Positions 35,143 to 47,240 of a DNA stretch of 64,000 nucleotides are shown in pieces. A program made the translations under genes and the position numbers. Source of the stretch: Gaeumannomyces sp. JS-464 (lineage: Eukaryota; Ascomycota; Sordariomycetes; Magnaporthales; Magnaporthaceae); NCBI GenBank assembly GCA_002197995.1, contig NGZR01000006.1, positions 248,001-312,000 of the forward strand, read 5' to 3'. Below the pieces are notes generated by a model. The model made no database searches and had not been told where the DNA came from. It worked only from the letters and a program-made list of their open reading frames with translations. Position 1 is the stretch's first letter. Each line of letters begins with the position of its first letter.

Positions 35143-38100
35143 AATATAAAAAAAGGAAAAAAAGGAGAAGGTGAAAAGCCGCCTACTGATGGGATTCTCC
35201 GTGCTTGCCCAGGATCACCCCTCCATCTGGCACTTGGTCGCCCCGTGGATATCTATTTCCCCGACCCCTGAAAATGGAAGAGCAGACGGTTGGAGGTGTT
35301 GAGGGTCTAGACCGGCCCATGAAGCGAGCAACCGAGCAGCTCCCCTCGAGCGCCCGGCTCCCCTCTACTCGTCACCGGAGCCTTCGCGCCGGCCGGGTGG
35401 CTTTCCGACTGGTACGGTGAGCTAGGAGATGGCAGCGGCTGGAACGTGTGGGGCTGTCTGTGCATGCACGTATGGGTGTGTGTGTAAGGTCATTTGGCTG
35501 AGGAGGCTGTTTCGACTAAAAACCACACAGACTGGCTTTAGGTCCGATTTAGCTTGGTTCGCTATCTTTCTAGTGTATTGAAGGTGTTTGTCCATATCTT
35601 TCTACGTATGCGACGCGGATGCTAAAATCTTTCTAATCTCGCCCTTGTGTGTTCTCCATCCTGCTCGTGAATCGACCGTCAAGTCTAGACGGGGCTGTCT
35701 CGACGGTCTTTTTTTTTTTTCTTTACTGGGCGATGGAAACGAGAGGCTATGCTAGACAAGGTCAAGAGGCTTTTTTTTCGTCTACTCTAGGTTGTCGCAA
35801 CATGCGTATCTTGTTACTGTGTCTTTTTTTACTCCCTTGCACTCGCAAGCCTTGTTTTGCAATGGTAACCAAGCACTGGCGCGCGCATTTCTGTCACTTA
35901 TCCTTCTTCTCATGCCCCCTCCCCTCCCTTGTTCTAGTTGCGCGAGACAGATGAAAGGAGGTTTGGCTTGTTGGAGAGCCCTGGTTTTGACGGGGAACAC
36001 GACGCTCGGATGGGAGGGTTTTCGTTGCCTTCACTACTAGCTTGCCCGTCTTGGATCCTCGAACCCCCCTCCCTGAACGATGCCTCAAAAGATCCGAACA
36101 GGGGACTGATGATGCTTGGGGGGAGGGTGTGTGTTCGGACAGGTACCGGTTAGCTTGGCAGGATCGACTACGCTGCCCCGGCCGGGTTATCTATCAGCTA
36201 CGGCTACTGTCGGGGAGCAGGACGGCGGGCTGGTGGGGATGGGGTAGGGTGAGGCCTTGCGGGGAGAAGGAATCCGTTCGTGGCTCACTCTGGGTGTCGA
36301 GGAGATGATTGTGTAATTGCAACGTGCCCTGAAACCCAAAGAGCCACTAACGCAATTACCAAAGCAAAATCTGGAATGTCGTTCTCGGGGGAAATGTCCG
36401 CAGGCCATCCATCACACGACAGGCTCGCGCGATCGTTTCCGTTATGCCTCTGCGGTCCGAATCTCAAACAACCCATACCGCTCGATTTTGTGGCGGGCTC
36501 CGAACGAGCTTGTTCATGAAGCAGAGCGGCCTCTCTCCCCTTGCTGGCCGGCTGGCTGGCGAGCGCGCGTCGGGCAGAAAACAGCCGCAAACCCCCAAGG
36601 GTCCCATTTCCGCTTGTTCAGCCTGTCCGTGCGTGTCCGCACCATCATCAACCTACCAGATACCCACCACCCACTGACGGGGCCGGCCTATTGACCAGGC
36701 TAATGTAGGCACGTCCCTCTCGGAGCAGACGCTATGGGCAATCGGAGATTTCTTGTCTTCATCATTGTTGCTGCTCTCGAGAGTCTGTTTCTTGGTGCGG
36801 TACGTGCCAGTCTATGTAGACACGGGACTCGGAGCGCGAGGTGGCTTGTGTCGGCTGTTTTCTTTTTTTTTTTTTTGTGCCACCCTATTATTTTTCCCCC
36901 TCTCTCTCCCCTCGGTTGACGCTCCCGAAGCCACGCCAGCTTTCTTTTTGGGGGCTTGCCGGGACGGGATTTCTTCAGCCCAGGGCTGGGTATGGGTGCC
37001 ACTAGTACAGGTTAATAAAATAGTATTGGTGAGACGGCGCTGCTTGTCTCACTCGCTCTTTTTGTCAATATTTTTTTTTGCCATCCCGTATTTTGTGTTT
37101 AATATTGTTTTCTTTTGTTTTATGTGTACGACATCGTATTCTTTTCTCTCTCTCTCTCGTCCTTGTCCTTCTCGCTCGTGATATCATGTTTGCCTGCCCG
37201 GACTCACATTACGTGACGGCTCCTCTATTGTTCCTTTGGGTGATGGATTGGCAATGCGTCCTCAAACCCGAGTCTCTGCTCTGTTTTGTTCATGGTCCAG
37301 GGCTTGATGCAGGTGGCAGAAAACGGAAGGACAAGGCAGGGAGGGGGGGCAGGGACAGGTCAGGGACGCCGGCGAGGGGTGAGGCTAAAAGAAAAGGGGG
37401 CGGCGCATGGCCGCCGGGTTTGCTAGCGCGGGGGACGGCGGCGTGTCAGGATGGCAGATGGATGGTGCGTGCGCTCTTTGCGTGGTGGTGGTTTGTGGTG
37501 ATGGTGGGTTTCGGTCCCGTGCAGGCGCGCCACCGTCGTCCGTCCGTCCGCCTGTCGAGAAGACAAAGTCGGGCGTGGATCGGCGTGGCTTGGACTGACC
37601 GCCGCCTGGGCCTGGGGGGTTCAGGGTAGCGGTACTAGCAAGGGCGGGCTCCGGCGGGATACCCGATGATGTAGTTGGTTATCCTTCTGCTAGGTGGTTT
37701 TGGCTGGGGATGGGGGCTTGCTTTTTTTCAGCGCATGTCGATGAGTCCCTTCGTCATACCGTTTGCCGCTGGTCGGGCCAGCAGGGGACCAGGGCTTTCT
37801 TTTTTTTGGGCGCCAGCCAGCCGACCGACCCAGATAGGATGATGAGATTCTCGCACGTCCCAGTGCCCATTTTCAGGGGGGTCCGGCAGGCCTGGTTGGG
37901 TTGATGAGAGCGTACCGGGGGAGGGATCCCGACGACCGGGCCTTGGGTCGAGAAGAGGCACGATCGACAGCCTGTGAGCCCCCATCCGGTATGGCCATGT
38001 CAGTTTGACACGCGCTTACGCGGTAGCTCTTTAGTTGATCCTTTATTCCTTTTTTTTTCTTGCTGATTTCCCCATCTTTCTTTATCGTGCTGGCTCGGAA

Positions 38101-40322
38101 ACTTGGAAGTCATCATTGCCCTTAATTCTTTTTTCGTCATGGAACGAGGAGATTGCCTGCCGGCTGATGGCAAAAGGGAAAAAGGCTGTGTGCCCGTGCG
38201 TGCAGCTGCGAAACATAAGGCGCTTTTTATTTTATTTTATTCTTTCGTTTCCCCTCCCCAGTTGAGCCACATACACACGCCCCCTCCTTCCTTCATGTCT
38301 TTTTTTTTCGTCTGCTGGTGGCATGGAGAGGAAAAGACAGCCACCGACCGCCTGCCGCACGAAAATCTTGACAAGATCGACAGTGCAGCAAGCGGCGGCG
38401 GCAGCTGGGGGCTGGTGGCTTGTGCTTGTTGCGCTTCGTTTTCGCCCTGCCAATCTTGCCCTTTTTTTGCTTTTCTTTTCTTGGTATCGGCTCTTTTCAA
38501 GGGGTTCGGGAAAAGCAGGAATGAAACATGGGATAGTCAACAGTCAACATGGAAGTTGAAAAGCCCGATCTATTTCCGATCAGAGACGTTCTCCCCTCAG
38601 GCTTGTCGATCGGAAAAACGGGCAGCACGGCAGTCTGTCGCCTTTGCCGGATCCCGCCCGCTGTTTCTGGCCTATCCTATGCGCCTCGTTCTCCTTTCTT
38701 TTCGGTTCGTTTGGTCGGTTCGTCCATGTGTGCGACCACACTTCTAGACAGGTTGATAATTCTCTGGCCGTCCCGCCCGCCACCACTGCAGCCGCCGCCG
38801 CCATCGTCGGGCGGCCAAGGAAGAAAAAGGGCTGGCTTTGTGTTTCGTTTTGTGTGATGTGACACCAAGCGTCCGCAGGAGTGCAGCCACCTGCATTTGA
38901 CATGTAATTATTTTTTTTTTTTTTAAATTTTTTTTGGGTTCCCTCTCCCTCTATCCTCTCTCCTTACTTTCTGCAAAGATCGCCCGTGACTGCTGCTGCC
39001 GACCCGACTCGGGGCTGAAGAAGGCCCTCGCATGCACGCGCGAGGTTGGCAACCCCCGGCATTGTCACACGCGCCAGTTTTTGCACACCTCCTTTTTCGT
39101 CTCATTTCGCAAGCAATGTGAGGTGTGTGGGTATGTGTGCGTAATCTGTTTATGTGTGCATATGTGCCTCCCCTCATCCGCGCGGCAGGTGTCTGTCGGC
39201 TGGCAGGTATATGCACAGACAAAACCGAGCTGGTCGGAAGACGCCCGTCTGACGTGGGACAGGATGTCTGCCCGGTTCGTGTGTGTGTGCGGTTGGGGAT
39301 CGCGGGGACGGTGGGTGGTCGTGTGCGCTTGTTGGTGACGACCAGCAAAACATCGCACAAGTCCCCACCCCTTTTTTTTTGTGGCTAACTGGTAGGTGCA
39401 TTTTCCAGTCCCGATGTCGTGGGCGTTCGGGGCCCTGACTGTGGCTGGCGGCGGGCGCCTGTTCGACTTGCGGGCATGTAAAACCAAAGCACACAACAAA
39501 AGACAAAACATGCGTGCATACCAAGCAGCATGCCTGGGCGTGGGAGCGGGTGGAAAGCCCACCGCCCGATGATGATGCACGCCTGCGTGATGTTTCTTTC
39601 CCTTGTGCTTCGTCTTATTGGGTTCCTCGTCTAAGGAATGATGTCTGGTACGTCTGGTACCCTCACCTCCCGACTCCTGGGCACGACGAGAGAGTCCAGA
39701 CCGCCGACGGAGCGCTGCCTTGTCTCCCCTTCTCTTTCTTTTCTTTTGCTTGCTGATCACGACAAGGGCATAATCCGACCCGGTAGGGATTTGCGCGCCT
39801 GGTGTCGTTCAGCTTGGACCGATTAGAAGGGGACTTGTCCCGATTCTCTTCTTTCTTTCCTTTTCCCGCATTCAAGCAAAGGAAATAAAAATGACGAGAC
39901 GAAAAAAGAAAAGAAGCAACGCCCACCCAAACCCCGACATCTTGCAGCAAATATTGCATCTCGCCAGTCTCAAATCTCGGGACCTTCCGGCCAATCAACC
40001 GCAGCGATCACTGATACATGGGAAGGTCCAAACACCCACACCCACACCCACACCCCGAGGGCGTGAGGGGCGTGGTGGTTACAAAGTGAGCTCCAGCCAT
40101 GCTGGACACAGTATCGATCGACTGTGCAGCTCACCTCATATCACCCTTTCCTTCTTTCTTGCGTTTGGTCCGCTTGCTGTCCAGGACTCTTTGCGTCGAC
40201 AAGGGCGGGAAGAGCCAGCCATTGATTGAGCCGTGTGCTGTGATGTCTTGTGCTGCCTGTGGTATTCGTATCTGCATTCTGCATCCATTCTGCATGGTGT
40301 GGGCAGTGTGTGTGTGTGTTTG

Positions 40323-40343
40323 TTTTTTTTTTTTTTTTTTTTT
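40323..40343. repeat. T21 homopolymer
   Basis: Intergenic T run preceded by a short GT tract. Confidence 0.85.
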
Positions 40344-41142
40344 CACCGTCTGTCGACGCGGCTGGGGCTCATACTACTAGTAGTACAACGAATGCCGTCG
40401 CTAGAAAAGCAAGGACGCCGCATCTTGGCTTGCAGACGAAGCGAGGCAGCTACCGACCGCCGCCAAATTGTGTGGACAGCGCAAAGGCTCATGGAACCTA
40501 GCAGCAGCCATCTCCCGCCCGTCCGCCCGCCACCACCCCCATCATCTCCTCCCACTACCACAACCACAACCACCACCACCCCCTTGGCACTTTGAGCCTC
40601 TCCCCGAGCGCCACCGATCACCACCCCTCTGGAGCCGCCAGTTATTGGGGCCGGGTGCGTGCCGCGGGCGCTCGGCTTGGTTGCCACGAGATCTTGGTCT
40701 CTTGCTTTCTCCAAAGAGAAGAGGCCCTTCCTTCTCTCAGGCGGTCCGCCAAGGAAATTAGCGGCGGACCAACCAGATGATCCTCGCAGGTTGGAGTTTG
40801 CACCTCAGCTTTTTTCTTTCTTTTTTTTCTGTTTGTTCATCTGATCCTGCCCAATCAAGCGCTCATTGCCATGGTCCCCCTCGTCGATATCAGCATGTAT
40901 TAATTTTTCTCATTCACTTTGTTTGCTTCTTTTGCCAATGTCAGAACAAATTCAGACGGGATAGCAATTACAGGTCCGCCCTTCCGAGAGAAGGAACTTT
41001 GACCCGTTCTTTGGGTTCAACCGCTCGCTTGTTTTCCCCATCCACCCATCCATCCCCATGGATCGAATTGCCTTGCCTGGAAGTGTGGGTATGATTATGA
41101 TGGGCAGATAGATATGTGAAGGAAAGATGTCCGATTGTCACT

Positions 41143-41146
<4 letters not shown>

Positions 41147-41202
<56 letters not shown>
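41147..41202. repeat. (CA)28 microsatellite
   Basis: Uninterrupted CA dinucleotide repeat in intergenic DNA. Apparent Thr-His frames across it are artefacts. Confidence 0.95.
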
Positions 41203-41203
<1 letters not shown>

Positions 41204-42017
41204 CTTGTTTGTTTCTGTCCCTTATCGCCTGATCAGGACTCGAGCCTGTTACCTCACCTCGGCTGCTCAACCTTGTTCGACGCCATGCAGGACGGGGCTG
41301 GCTCTCTCCTGTTTGCTCCATCACCCCGTCTGCGGGATAAATTGCCAGGGTCGCGCCGGCCGGCTCAAAAATAGCCCTCGGGGACCAACTTTTCGGGCAC
41401 CAGCATACCCGATCCCAAGGGTCGGTTTGTCGTGGTCCGTCCTGCGGTGCGGTGCGGGTGTGTGTGGATGTCACTCCCCCTCCCCGCTTCGTCCTACAGG
41501 GAAGGGGGTGTGGTGGTGGTCCCCTTTTTTTGCATCCTCCTGCTGCTTCCGAGGCTTGCCTGTCCAGCTGGACTGAGCCAGATTCACTTGCATTGCTTAC
41601 CTTTTTCTTTGTCTCCAACTCCCAGAGCACACACACACTCATTTCTGCTGCTTCTTCTGCTCCTTGAACCCCGTCCCCCTGGCAAGCGTCATGCTGTGCG
41701 ACGTTGGATGGTCACATTGGATCATGCAGCTCTCCTCGCTTTTTCTTGCTGGCCTCCCCCAATCGCTTGGCTCGGGTCTGGTCTGGTCCTCCCCTACCCA
41801 CCATCTTCCTTCTCTCCCCCCCTTTTTTTTCCCCTCTGCAGTTTGTTTCTGATTTTCAGCGGAGAGGGGGTCCTGCAGACTGCGGAGCAAGCTCCGGGCC
41901 TCTCTTGGCCCTCACCTCAGCTGCCGCTGTTTTGTTGCCTACCGATGTCAAGACGGCGAAATCCGTACTCGGATGAGCAAACAGGATGTGAGGAAGGGAT
42001 GAAAACAGCACCTAGAG

Positions 42018-42050
42018 ATCAATCAATCAATCAATCAAAAAAAAAAAAAA
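42018..42050. repeat. ATCA tetranucleotide and A14 tract
   Basis: Five ATCA units run into a homopolymer of A. Simple sequence, intergenic. Confidence 0.85.
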
Positions 42051-43160
42051 CAGCATGTTGGTGTTCTGGCGGTGAATAAACTGTTTGCATGCGTGCAAGC
42101 ACAGCACAGCGGGGGCCCGGCACTGGGACCTGTCAGGTTTCTCAGCTTTCGTTTTGGTGGTGCGCCGCCTCCTTTGTGCAGCACGTCGTGCGACAGACAG
42201 ATGCCCAACGCCCTATCCGGTAAGTTTTGGCAAGGCAGCATGGAGCGCCGCGCACCGATCGTGCCCGTCACACAGGCGGAGATGGCCCTCCCCGCCTGTC
42301 TTGTCTTGTCGCCAACCTACTTTCGACCAACAGGCAAGAGGGACCTGACCACCCCCAAAAAGGATCTCCTTTCGTCACCAGGATCTATCTCCACTACCCA
42401 GATTCCACGTCAAGGAAAAGAGATGTGGATGTGCGAGGGGGCGGACGGGCTGGTCAATGCCAAGGCCGCTGGGGAGCCAGGGGCTGGGCCAAGTGACGGC
42501 GCGGTTTGGGGCAACTGGGATGGCTTCTCGTCTAAAATTCCCGGATGGAGGAAAGTCTGGAAACGGCGTTTTGCCTGCCGGGGCGGGTCGACGATCAAAA
42601 AGAAAAAAAAATTGTGTGTGTGTGACTGGCAAGCAATAAAGGTGTGAGAGGATATGCTGGTGTTTGATGCCAAGAGCAAGTTCAAGTCCAGGCGAGTGTA
42701 TGTGCCATGGAGAATGGAACCACACTATTCGACGAGAACAAATAATCCAAGCTTTGGAGGGGAAGGGAGGGGACGATTCCAAAGGACCCGGGGGTTTTCC
42801 AAATGGAAAGGTCTGGTTTTTTGGTCGGACCTCTTGGGTCATGAGTCTTTTTTCTTTGCTGCAATGTCGGATTTGCTTGTCTCGAGTCGGCGCGTGTCTG
42901 TCCCATCCACAAAACCCGAAGTAAAGCACACGCTCAGCGATGCAACTTTCAACCTTGGTTTTGTTGATCCTGCGTTTTCGCGATAGCGGCGTGGGGTGTT
43001 CAATTTTCTTTTGTTCATATTGTGTTGTTTATTACGGCATGCCACTGGCGGGGGAGCTGTTTCTTTTTCAGCTGGTTGAGCAATCGAGATTTGTGCTGCC
43101 AAGCGAGGAGAGCAAGGGATGCTTCTCCCTGCGGTGCAAAATCGCCGCCGGGTGCTTACA

Positions 43161-43170
43161 TAGGTACCTA
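43161..43170. repeat. TAGGTACCTA palindrome
   Basis: Perfect 10-nt palindrome. It is one of several TAGGTA/TACCTA motifs confined to non-coding DNA in this window. Confidence 0.7.
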
Positions 43171-44393
43171 GCACATTCTTTTTATCGTCCCCTAGCCCCT
43201 TTCTCGACTTTCATTGTTTGCTTTGGGGTGCTTGCGTTTTTTAGTTTTCGCATCGAGGCCGCATCGCGGTGTCCAAGATGGACGCGGTCGACCGAATGGA
43301 AGTGCAGTTCCGATCGGAGAAAGGCTCCAAGCATAGGCGCTAGCCTGTGTCGCACAACTCTTCTAGTCTGCAGAATACCCCTGCTCTCCAGCTGAAATGG
43401 TTTCCGCACGGGGAAGGCCTGGCGTCGATCCTGCTTTTACGTCGGAGACAATTGGGATGGAGCAGCTCTCTATTGGCAGCTCCGCGGGCGCGCGTATTAC
43501 GTGTCTGGCCTGGTGCGAGGAGATCGAGAGACCGCACGAGGAGACAGCCGAGGGGAAAAGCCCGAGCCGATCCCCTTGTGTGATGCTTGCTGCTTGTTTT
43601 GCTAAATGTTGCAGGTATGGCTGCTCCTACGGTGGGTGGAATTGAAGGAATGCGACAAGGGCAAAAGAGGCGTTGACACGCTGTCGCATGCTTGCTTCTT
43701 CCTGCGGAGAGACGAAATCGGACGGCGTACTGACGACGGCGGGCGATGATCAGCACATCGAGCCAAATGTTTGTTTGGATGGATTGTGCGTGCGATTTGG
43801 CATCAGTGCCATGCCACCCATGCTGGGCCGGCCCAGGGATTGGTTTCTCAGCCTGGGCTTGCCTGCCGGGGTGGGGGAGGAAGGCGCCAGCCATGCATGC
43901 TGGGAACTGCTCTCTCTGCTCACTGTCGCAGCGTTCGCACGAGCGCCAAGAGCGGCCAGCCTGACGGCGGGGGTGGATCCAATGGAGGAATAAACTGGCA
44001 GGGACCCACACCAGACCGCTCCGTTGGATAACGAAAGACTGGCCTAGGCCGAATCGAGCCCAGCATCTCGGATCGGAGGGTGTGGGCCGTGTTGTGCCTC
44101 TGGTGTGGTTGCTCCTTCCTGCGATGCCAGGTGAAGCTGACCCGAACCAAAGGAATCCCTGTCGAGCGCCAGCCGGCATGCACACCGTGCTGCCCACTGC
44201 GGCAGCCCACACCCTGAGGAAGCCCTTCCTTCCCATCCCCAAAACCCTGCCTGGCCTGGCGCTGAGGTTGCCCGTAATGCCATGCCTGCCTCAGCAGTAA
44301 TTGCATAGTCGCAAAGTTATAGCTTCCCCGATCCTCCGCCCTCCATAAGAGAAAAACTAGCGCCAAACCCGTCCATTGGGGCGCAGCTTACTC

Positions 44394-44407
44394 AGGTACC
44401 TAGGTAG
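44394..44407. repeat. AGGTACCTAGGTAG motif
   Basis: Overlapping palindromes AGGTACCT and ACCTAGGT, of the same motif family as at 6100, 43161 and 60473. Confidence 0.7.
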
Positions 44408-46363
44408 CCTGCGACGCGACTAACACGGCGCTTGTCCACATGTCGATGTGGTAGCACTTGCGCCCGTACAAGGGCACTAAGCTGCCCTCCCTTGCATGGC
44501 CCCGGCTTGGCCCGCGACGTGGTGTCGACTCGGCCCACGGCTTGGAATTGCATTGAAGCTCAGCGGAACACAAGAAAACCCAGAGAGGAGAGCGCGCGTC
44601 GGGCTCGATCCGGGACGTATTCGGCGCACTCCGCATCTCAGTTATACGGGCCGCAATGTATAATGGCCTAGCCGCAGGACAGACCACTGAAATAGAGGGT
44701 CGCTAATCTTTTAGTAATATCTGCAGCCGAGCTGTGCGGGATGCCGAGTCTTGGAGTATTGATCACGTCGCCCCAAAACGTGAGCTTTGCGGTCTTTATC
44801 TCTTTCAGCTCTGGCATTCTCATGCATCAAACGCATGCCCTCTGCGGAGACGCACACCCCAACAGGGAGCTGGTGCGGGTGACCATCGGAGCGGGGCAGG
44901 GTCCAGGATCCTCCCAAATATTCTCGCCTGAGAGCACGGGGAGAGAAAAAAAGCGGATGATTCTCGATGACCGCTTGAACCCGACTGACTATTGCTTGAC
45001 CCTACTTTTTGTCGGTTATTGACGAAAACGATTGACGAAAACGAAATAATAAACAATAACAATAGGAAAAAAGAAAAAGAGAGAGAAAAAGTGTGCAGAC
45101 CACTTCACCCGCGTTCTGTTTAGTCGAAGGCTATTCGCCCGAGACTTATTCTGCACCGTCGGTACCTGTACCCAGAACCCCCAGCTTTTCTGCGGCCTTG
45201 CCAAGGTGACGAGATCGTTCGCGTCGTCCAGAGACAGCCTGATAGACACGCTCCATATGAGACCTCCCGAACAGCGGGTTGTCGTGTTTAGCTCAGCAGC
45301 GAGAACGCCTCGTCCCTTGATACCACGGAGATGGGGTTCTGATTGGCATCATGGATCTCCGTAAGCCGGCGGGGATTTCCATACCCGGATCGCCGATGCC
45401 TCGTTCCAAACGGGTGGGCTGGCACGGCTGGCTGGCAGGAGCTTTGATTCAACAAGGATAAAAATTCTTTGGGTCATTGACGTGGGCGCCTTGAGCCAAC
45501 CCCTGCATCATTGCGGCGCCCCTTTTTGGCACCCTCTCTCCAAGCCTGTTTCCCCTGTTTTGTTAGAAGTTAGTGGGCTTTTGGTTTCTCTAGTATGTGG
45601 TATTCTGCTAAACTCTGCGAATTTGGAGGGAAGCGCTCAACGCAGTTCTGTCCAGATGACAGCAGCCCAGGAGCAGCGTCAGAGTCAATGTGTGGATGAT
45701 GTGTGTGATGATTCCTTCCGTTCGGTCCCCTCCACAGGCACGGCCCCTACCCTATCCTCCCTGTAAGACCCTGACCTAAATCTGACCAGCCTACCCCTGC
45801 CAAATCCAGCAAGCCCGCTACCCCCATCGGGGACAGGGGGCGCAGAGAAATCACAGTTGCGGTCATCGTAGCGGCAGTCCCCAAAACCGATCTTGTGTGG
45901 CGCCCAGTTAGAGGAGGAGCGAATAAACATGAGCATCCGCAACGGGTGCTTGGGGGCTTTTGGAGCCTCCGGCTGAGGCGCCGCCTCCAACCCTCCTCCG
46001 ACTACGCCAAACGTGGTCCTCAGTCAGCAGTCTTCTTTTCCTGAAGCAGGTACATGGTGATCTCTGCATGTGCCCCCGTTTTTGTCGTCGACGTCCACCA
46101 CAAACGCCACCAACCCGCTTTGGGCCCAAAGTCTGAATCCCTTCCATGACCGCAAGGCCCGCCCTCTGGTCCGATCACCCTTGGTCACGTCTGCTGTGCA
46201 GCGAGCACCATCCCCTTTCAGCTGCAGCACGAACCCGTCCCAGGCCCTCGGCCGTCCGCCAACGAGCGGCACCTAGCACGAGCCATCGTCCATCACCCTG
46301 TCATCCCGACGCAGGCATACCCCTGCCAGCCAGCACCCGCGAGCTGCCATCCCATCTTTGAAA

Positions 46364-46385
46364 TTTTTTTTTTTTTTTTTTTTTT
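46364..46385. repeat. T22 homopolymer
   Basis: T run about 850 nt upstream of the proposed FlbC TATA element. It might be a nucleosome-excluding tract. Confidence 0.8.
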
Positions 46386-47234
46386 GCCCCCGGCGCCGCT
46401 GGCCCGCTTCGCTCGAGGTTGTGCGTACTAAGTAGGGCCATGTTATACAAGGCGCGACATGTGCGTTCGGGAGAGGCGCCAACACGCAACCGCCACATCG
46501 TCGTCGACCACAGCAGTAGCCCCAGCCCGCACACTTCCTCCTGCAGGCGCTTCTGCAGCCTCGACAGCCGCCTCCAAACCATCGGCAGCGCCCCTCGTCG
46601 TCACCGGCCCCGGCGCCCTCGCAGTCTGGCCGTGGCCGCCCGCCGTTGCAACCACCAGGTCCCTCGACCGCCATCGCCACCAGCACGACTACCACGGCCA
46701 CCACGCTGCAGCCCATATGGGCAACGGCCCCGGAAAGCAGTTAAAGTTGCATTGCCCTGCGCCAATCCCGTTCAACGCCGCTCGGCACTGCAGCCGAGCG
46801 CAGGGCACAGGAAGTCTGTGGCTTGACCTTGTCTGGACCAGAGTCTCCTCCATTGCTGGCCCTCACCGGTTCCCTCCCCCGAATCCACCTCGTTGGACTT
46901 TCTTGCCGAACCCTCATCTTCTCGCGCTCAACAAGCTGGCCATTCGAGTCACTTCATCGTCACCCCTATCCACCCAGAGTGGCCGAAGCGTGGAGCTTAA
47001 CTCGCGGGGAAGAGCGCACCATTCTCTGCGTGAACCTAGAGCCAAGCTCGGTAGACTGCGCGCCAACCGACTGCGTCACCGAAGCATGCTGTTCTGTATT
47101 GTTGTGTGCTGTGAGCTGTATTCTGCGCACATTGCAAGGCGCGCATCTTGGACAATACGCAAGCAAAGAGTTTGCGTGCGCACTGCGGGCAGAGCAGAGG
47201 CCGACCATCGGATCTCAATCTGGGACGAAAATAG

Positions 47235-47240
47235 TATATA
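47235..47240 (+). promoter_or_regulatory. Candidate TATA box of the FlbC-type gene
   Basis: TATATA followed by GAGGAGAG. Downstream of this element the + strand is free of ATG up to 49797, while ATG triplets still occur upstream at 46716 and 47086. This position fits a promoter just before a long leader. It is an inference from the ATG pattern. Confidence 0.4.

Larger units (their letters stand above)
35133..47234. other. 12 kb region without a recognisable gene
   Basis: No frame on either strand resembles a known protein. The longest (about 300 codons on the minus strand at 43340-44242) is random-looking. The DNA has many T runs of 10-22, a (CA)28 tract at 41147, an ATCA tract at 42018, and TAGGTACCTA-type motifs at 43161 and 44394. 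It lies upstream of the FlbC-type regulator and may contain its distal control regions or non-coding RNAs. Nothing in the sequence proves either. Confidence 0.6.

Noticed and set aside
36040..36070. Minus-strand GGGGTTCGAGGATCC resembling a tRNA B box
   Set aside because: It does not fit GGTTCGANNCC, and no cloverleaf partner sequences are nearby.
43340..44242. 300-codon minus-strand frame in the second desert
   Set aside because: It is rich in Arg, Cys and Trp with no domain pattern, as expected for chance frames in GC-rich DNA.
44580..44640. GGGCTCGATCCGGG resembling a tRNA T-arm
   Set aside because: It lacks the GGTTCGA box and I found no A box or acceptor stem at the right spacing.
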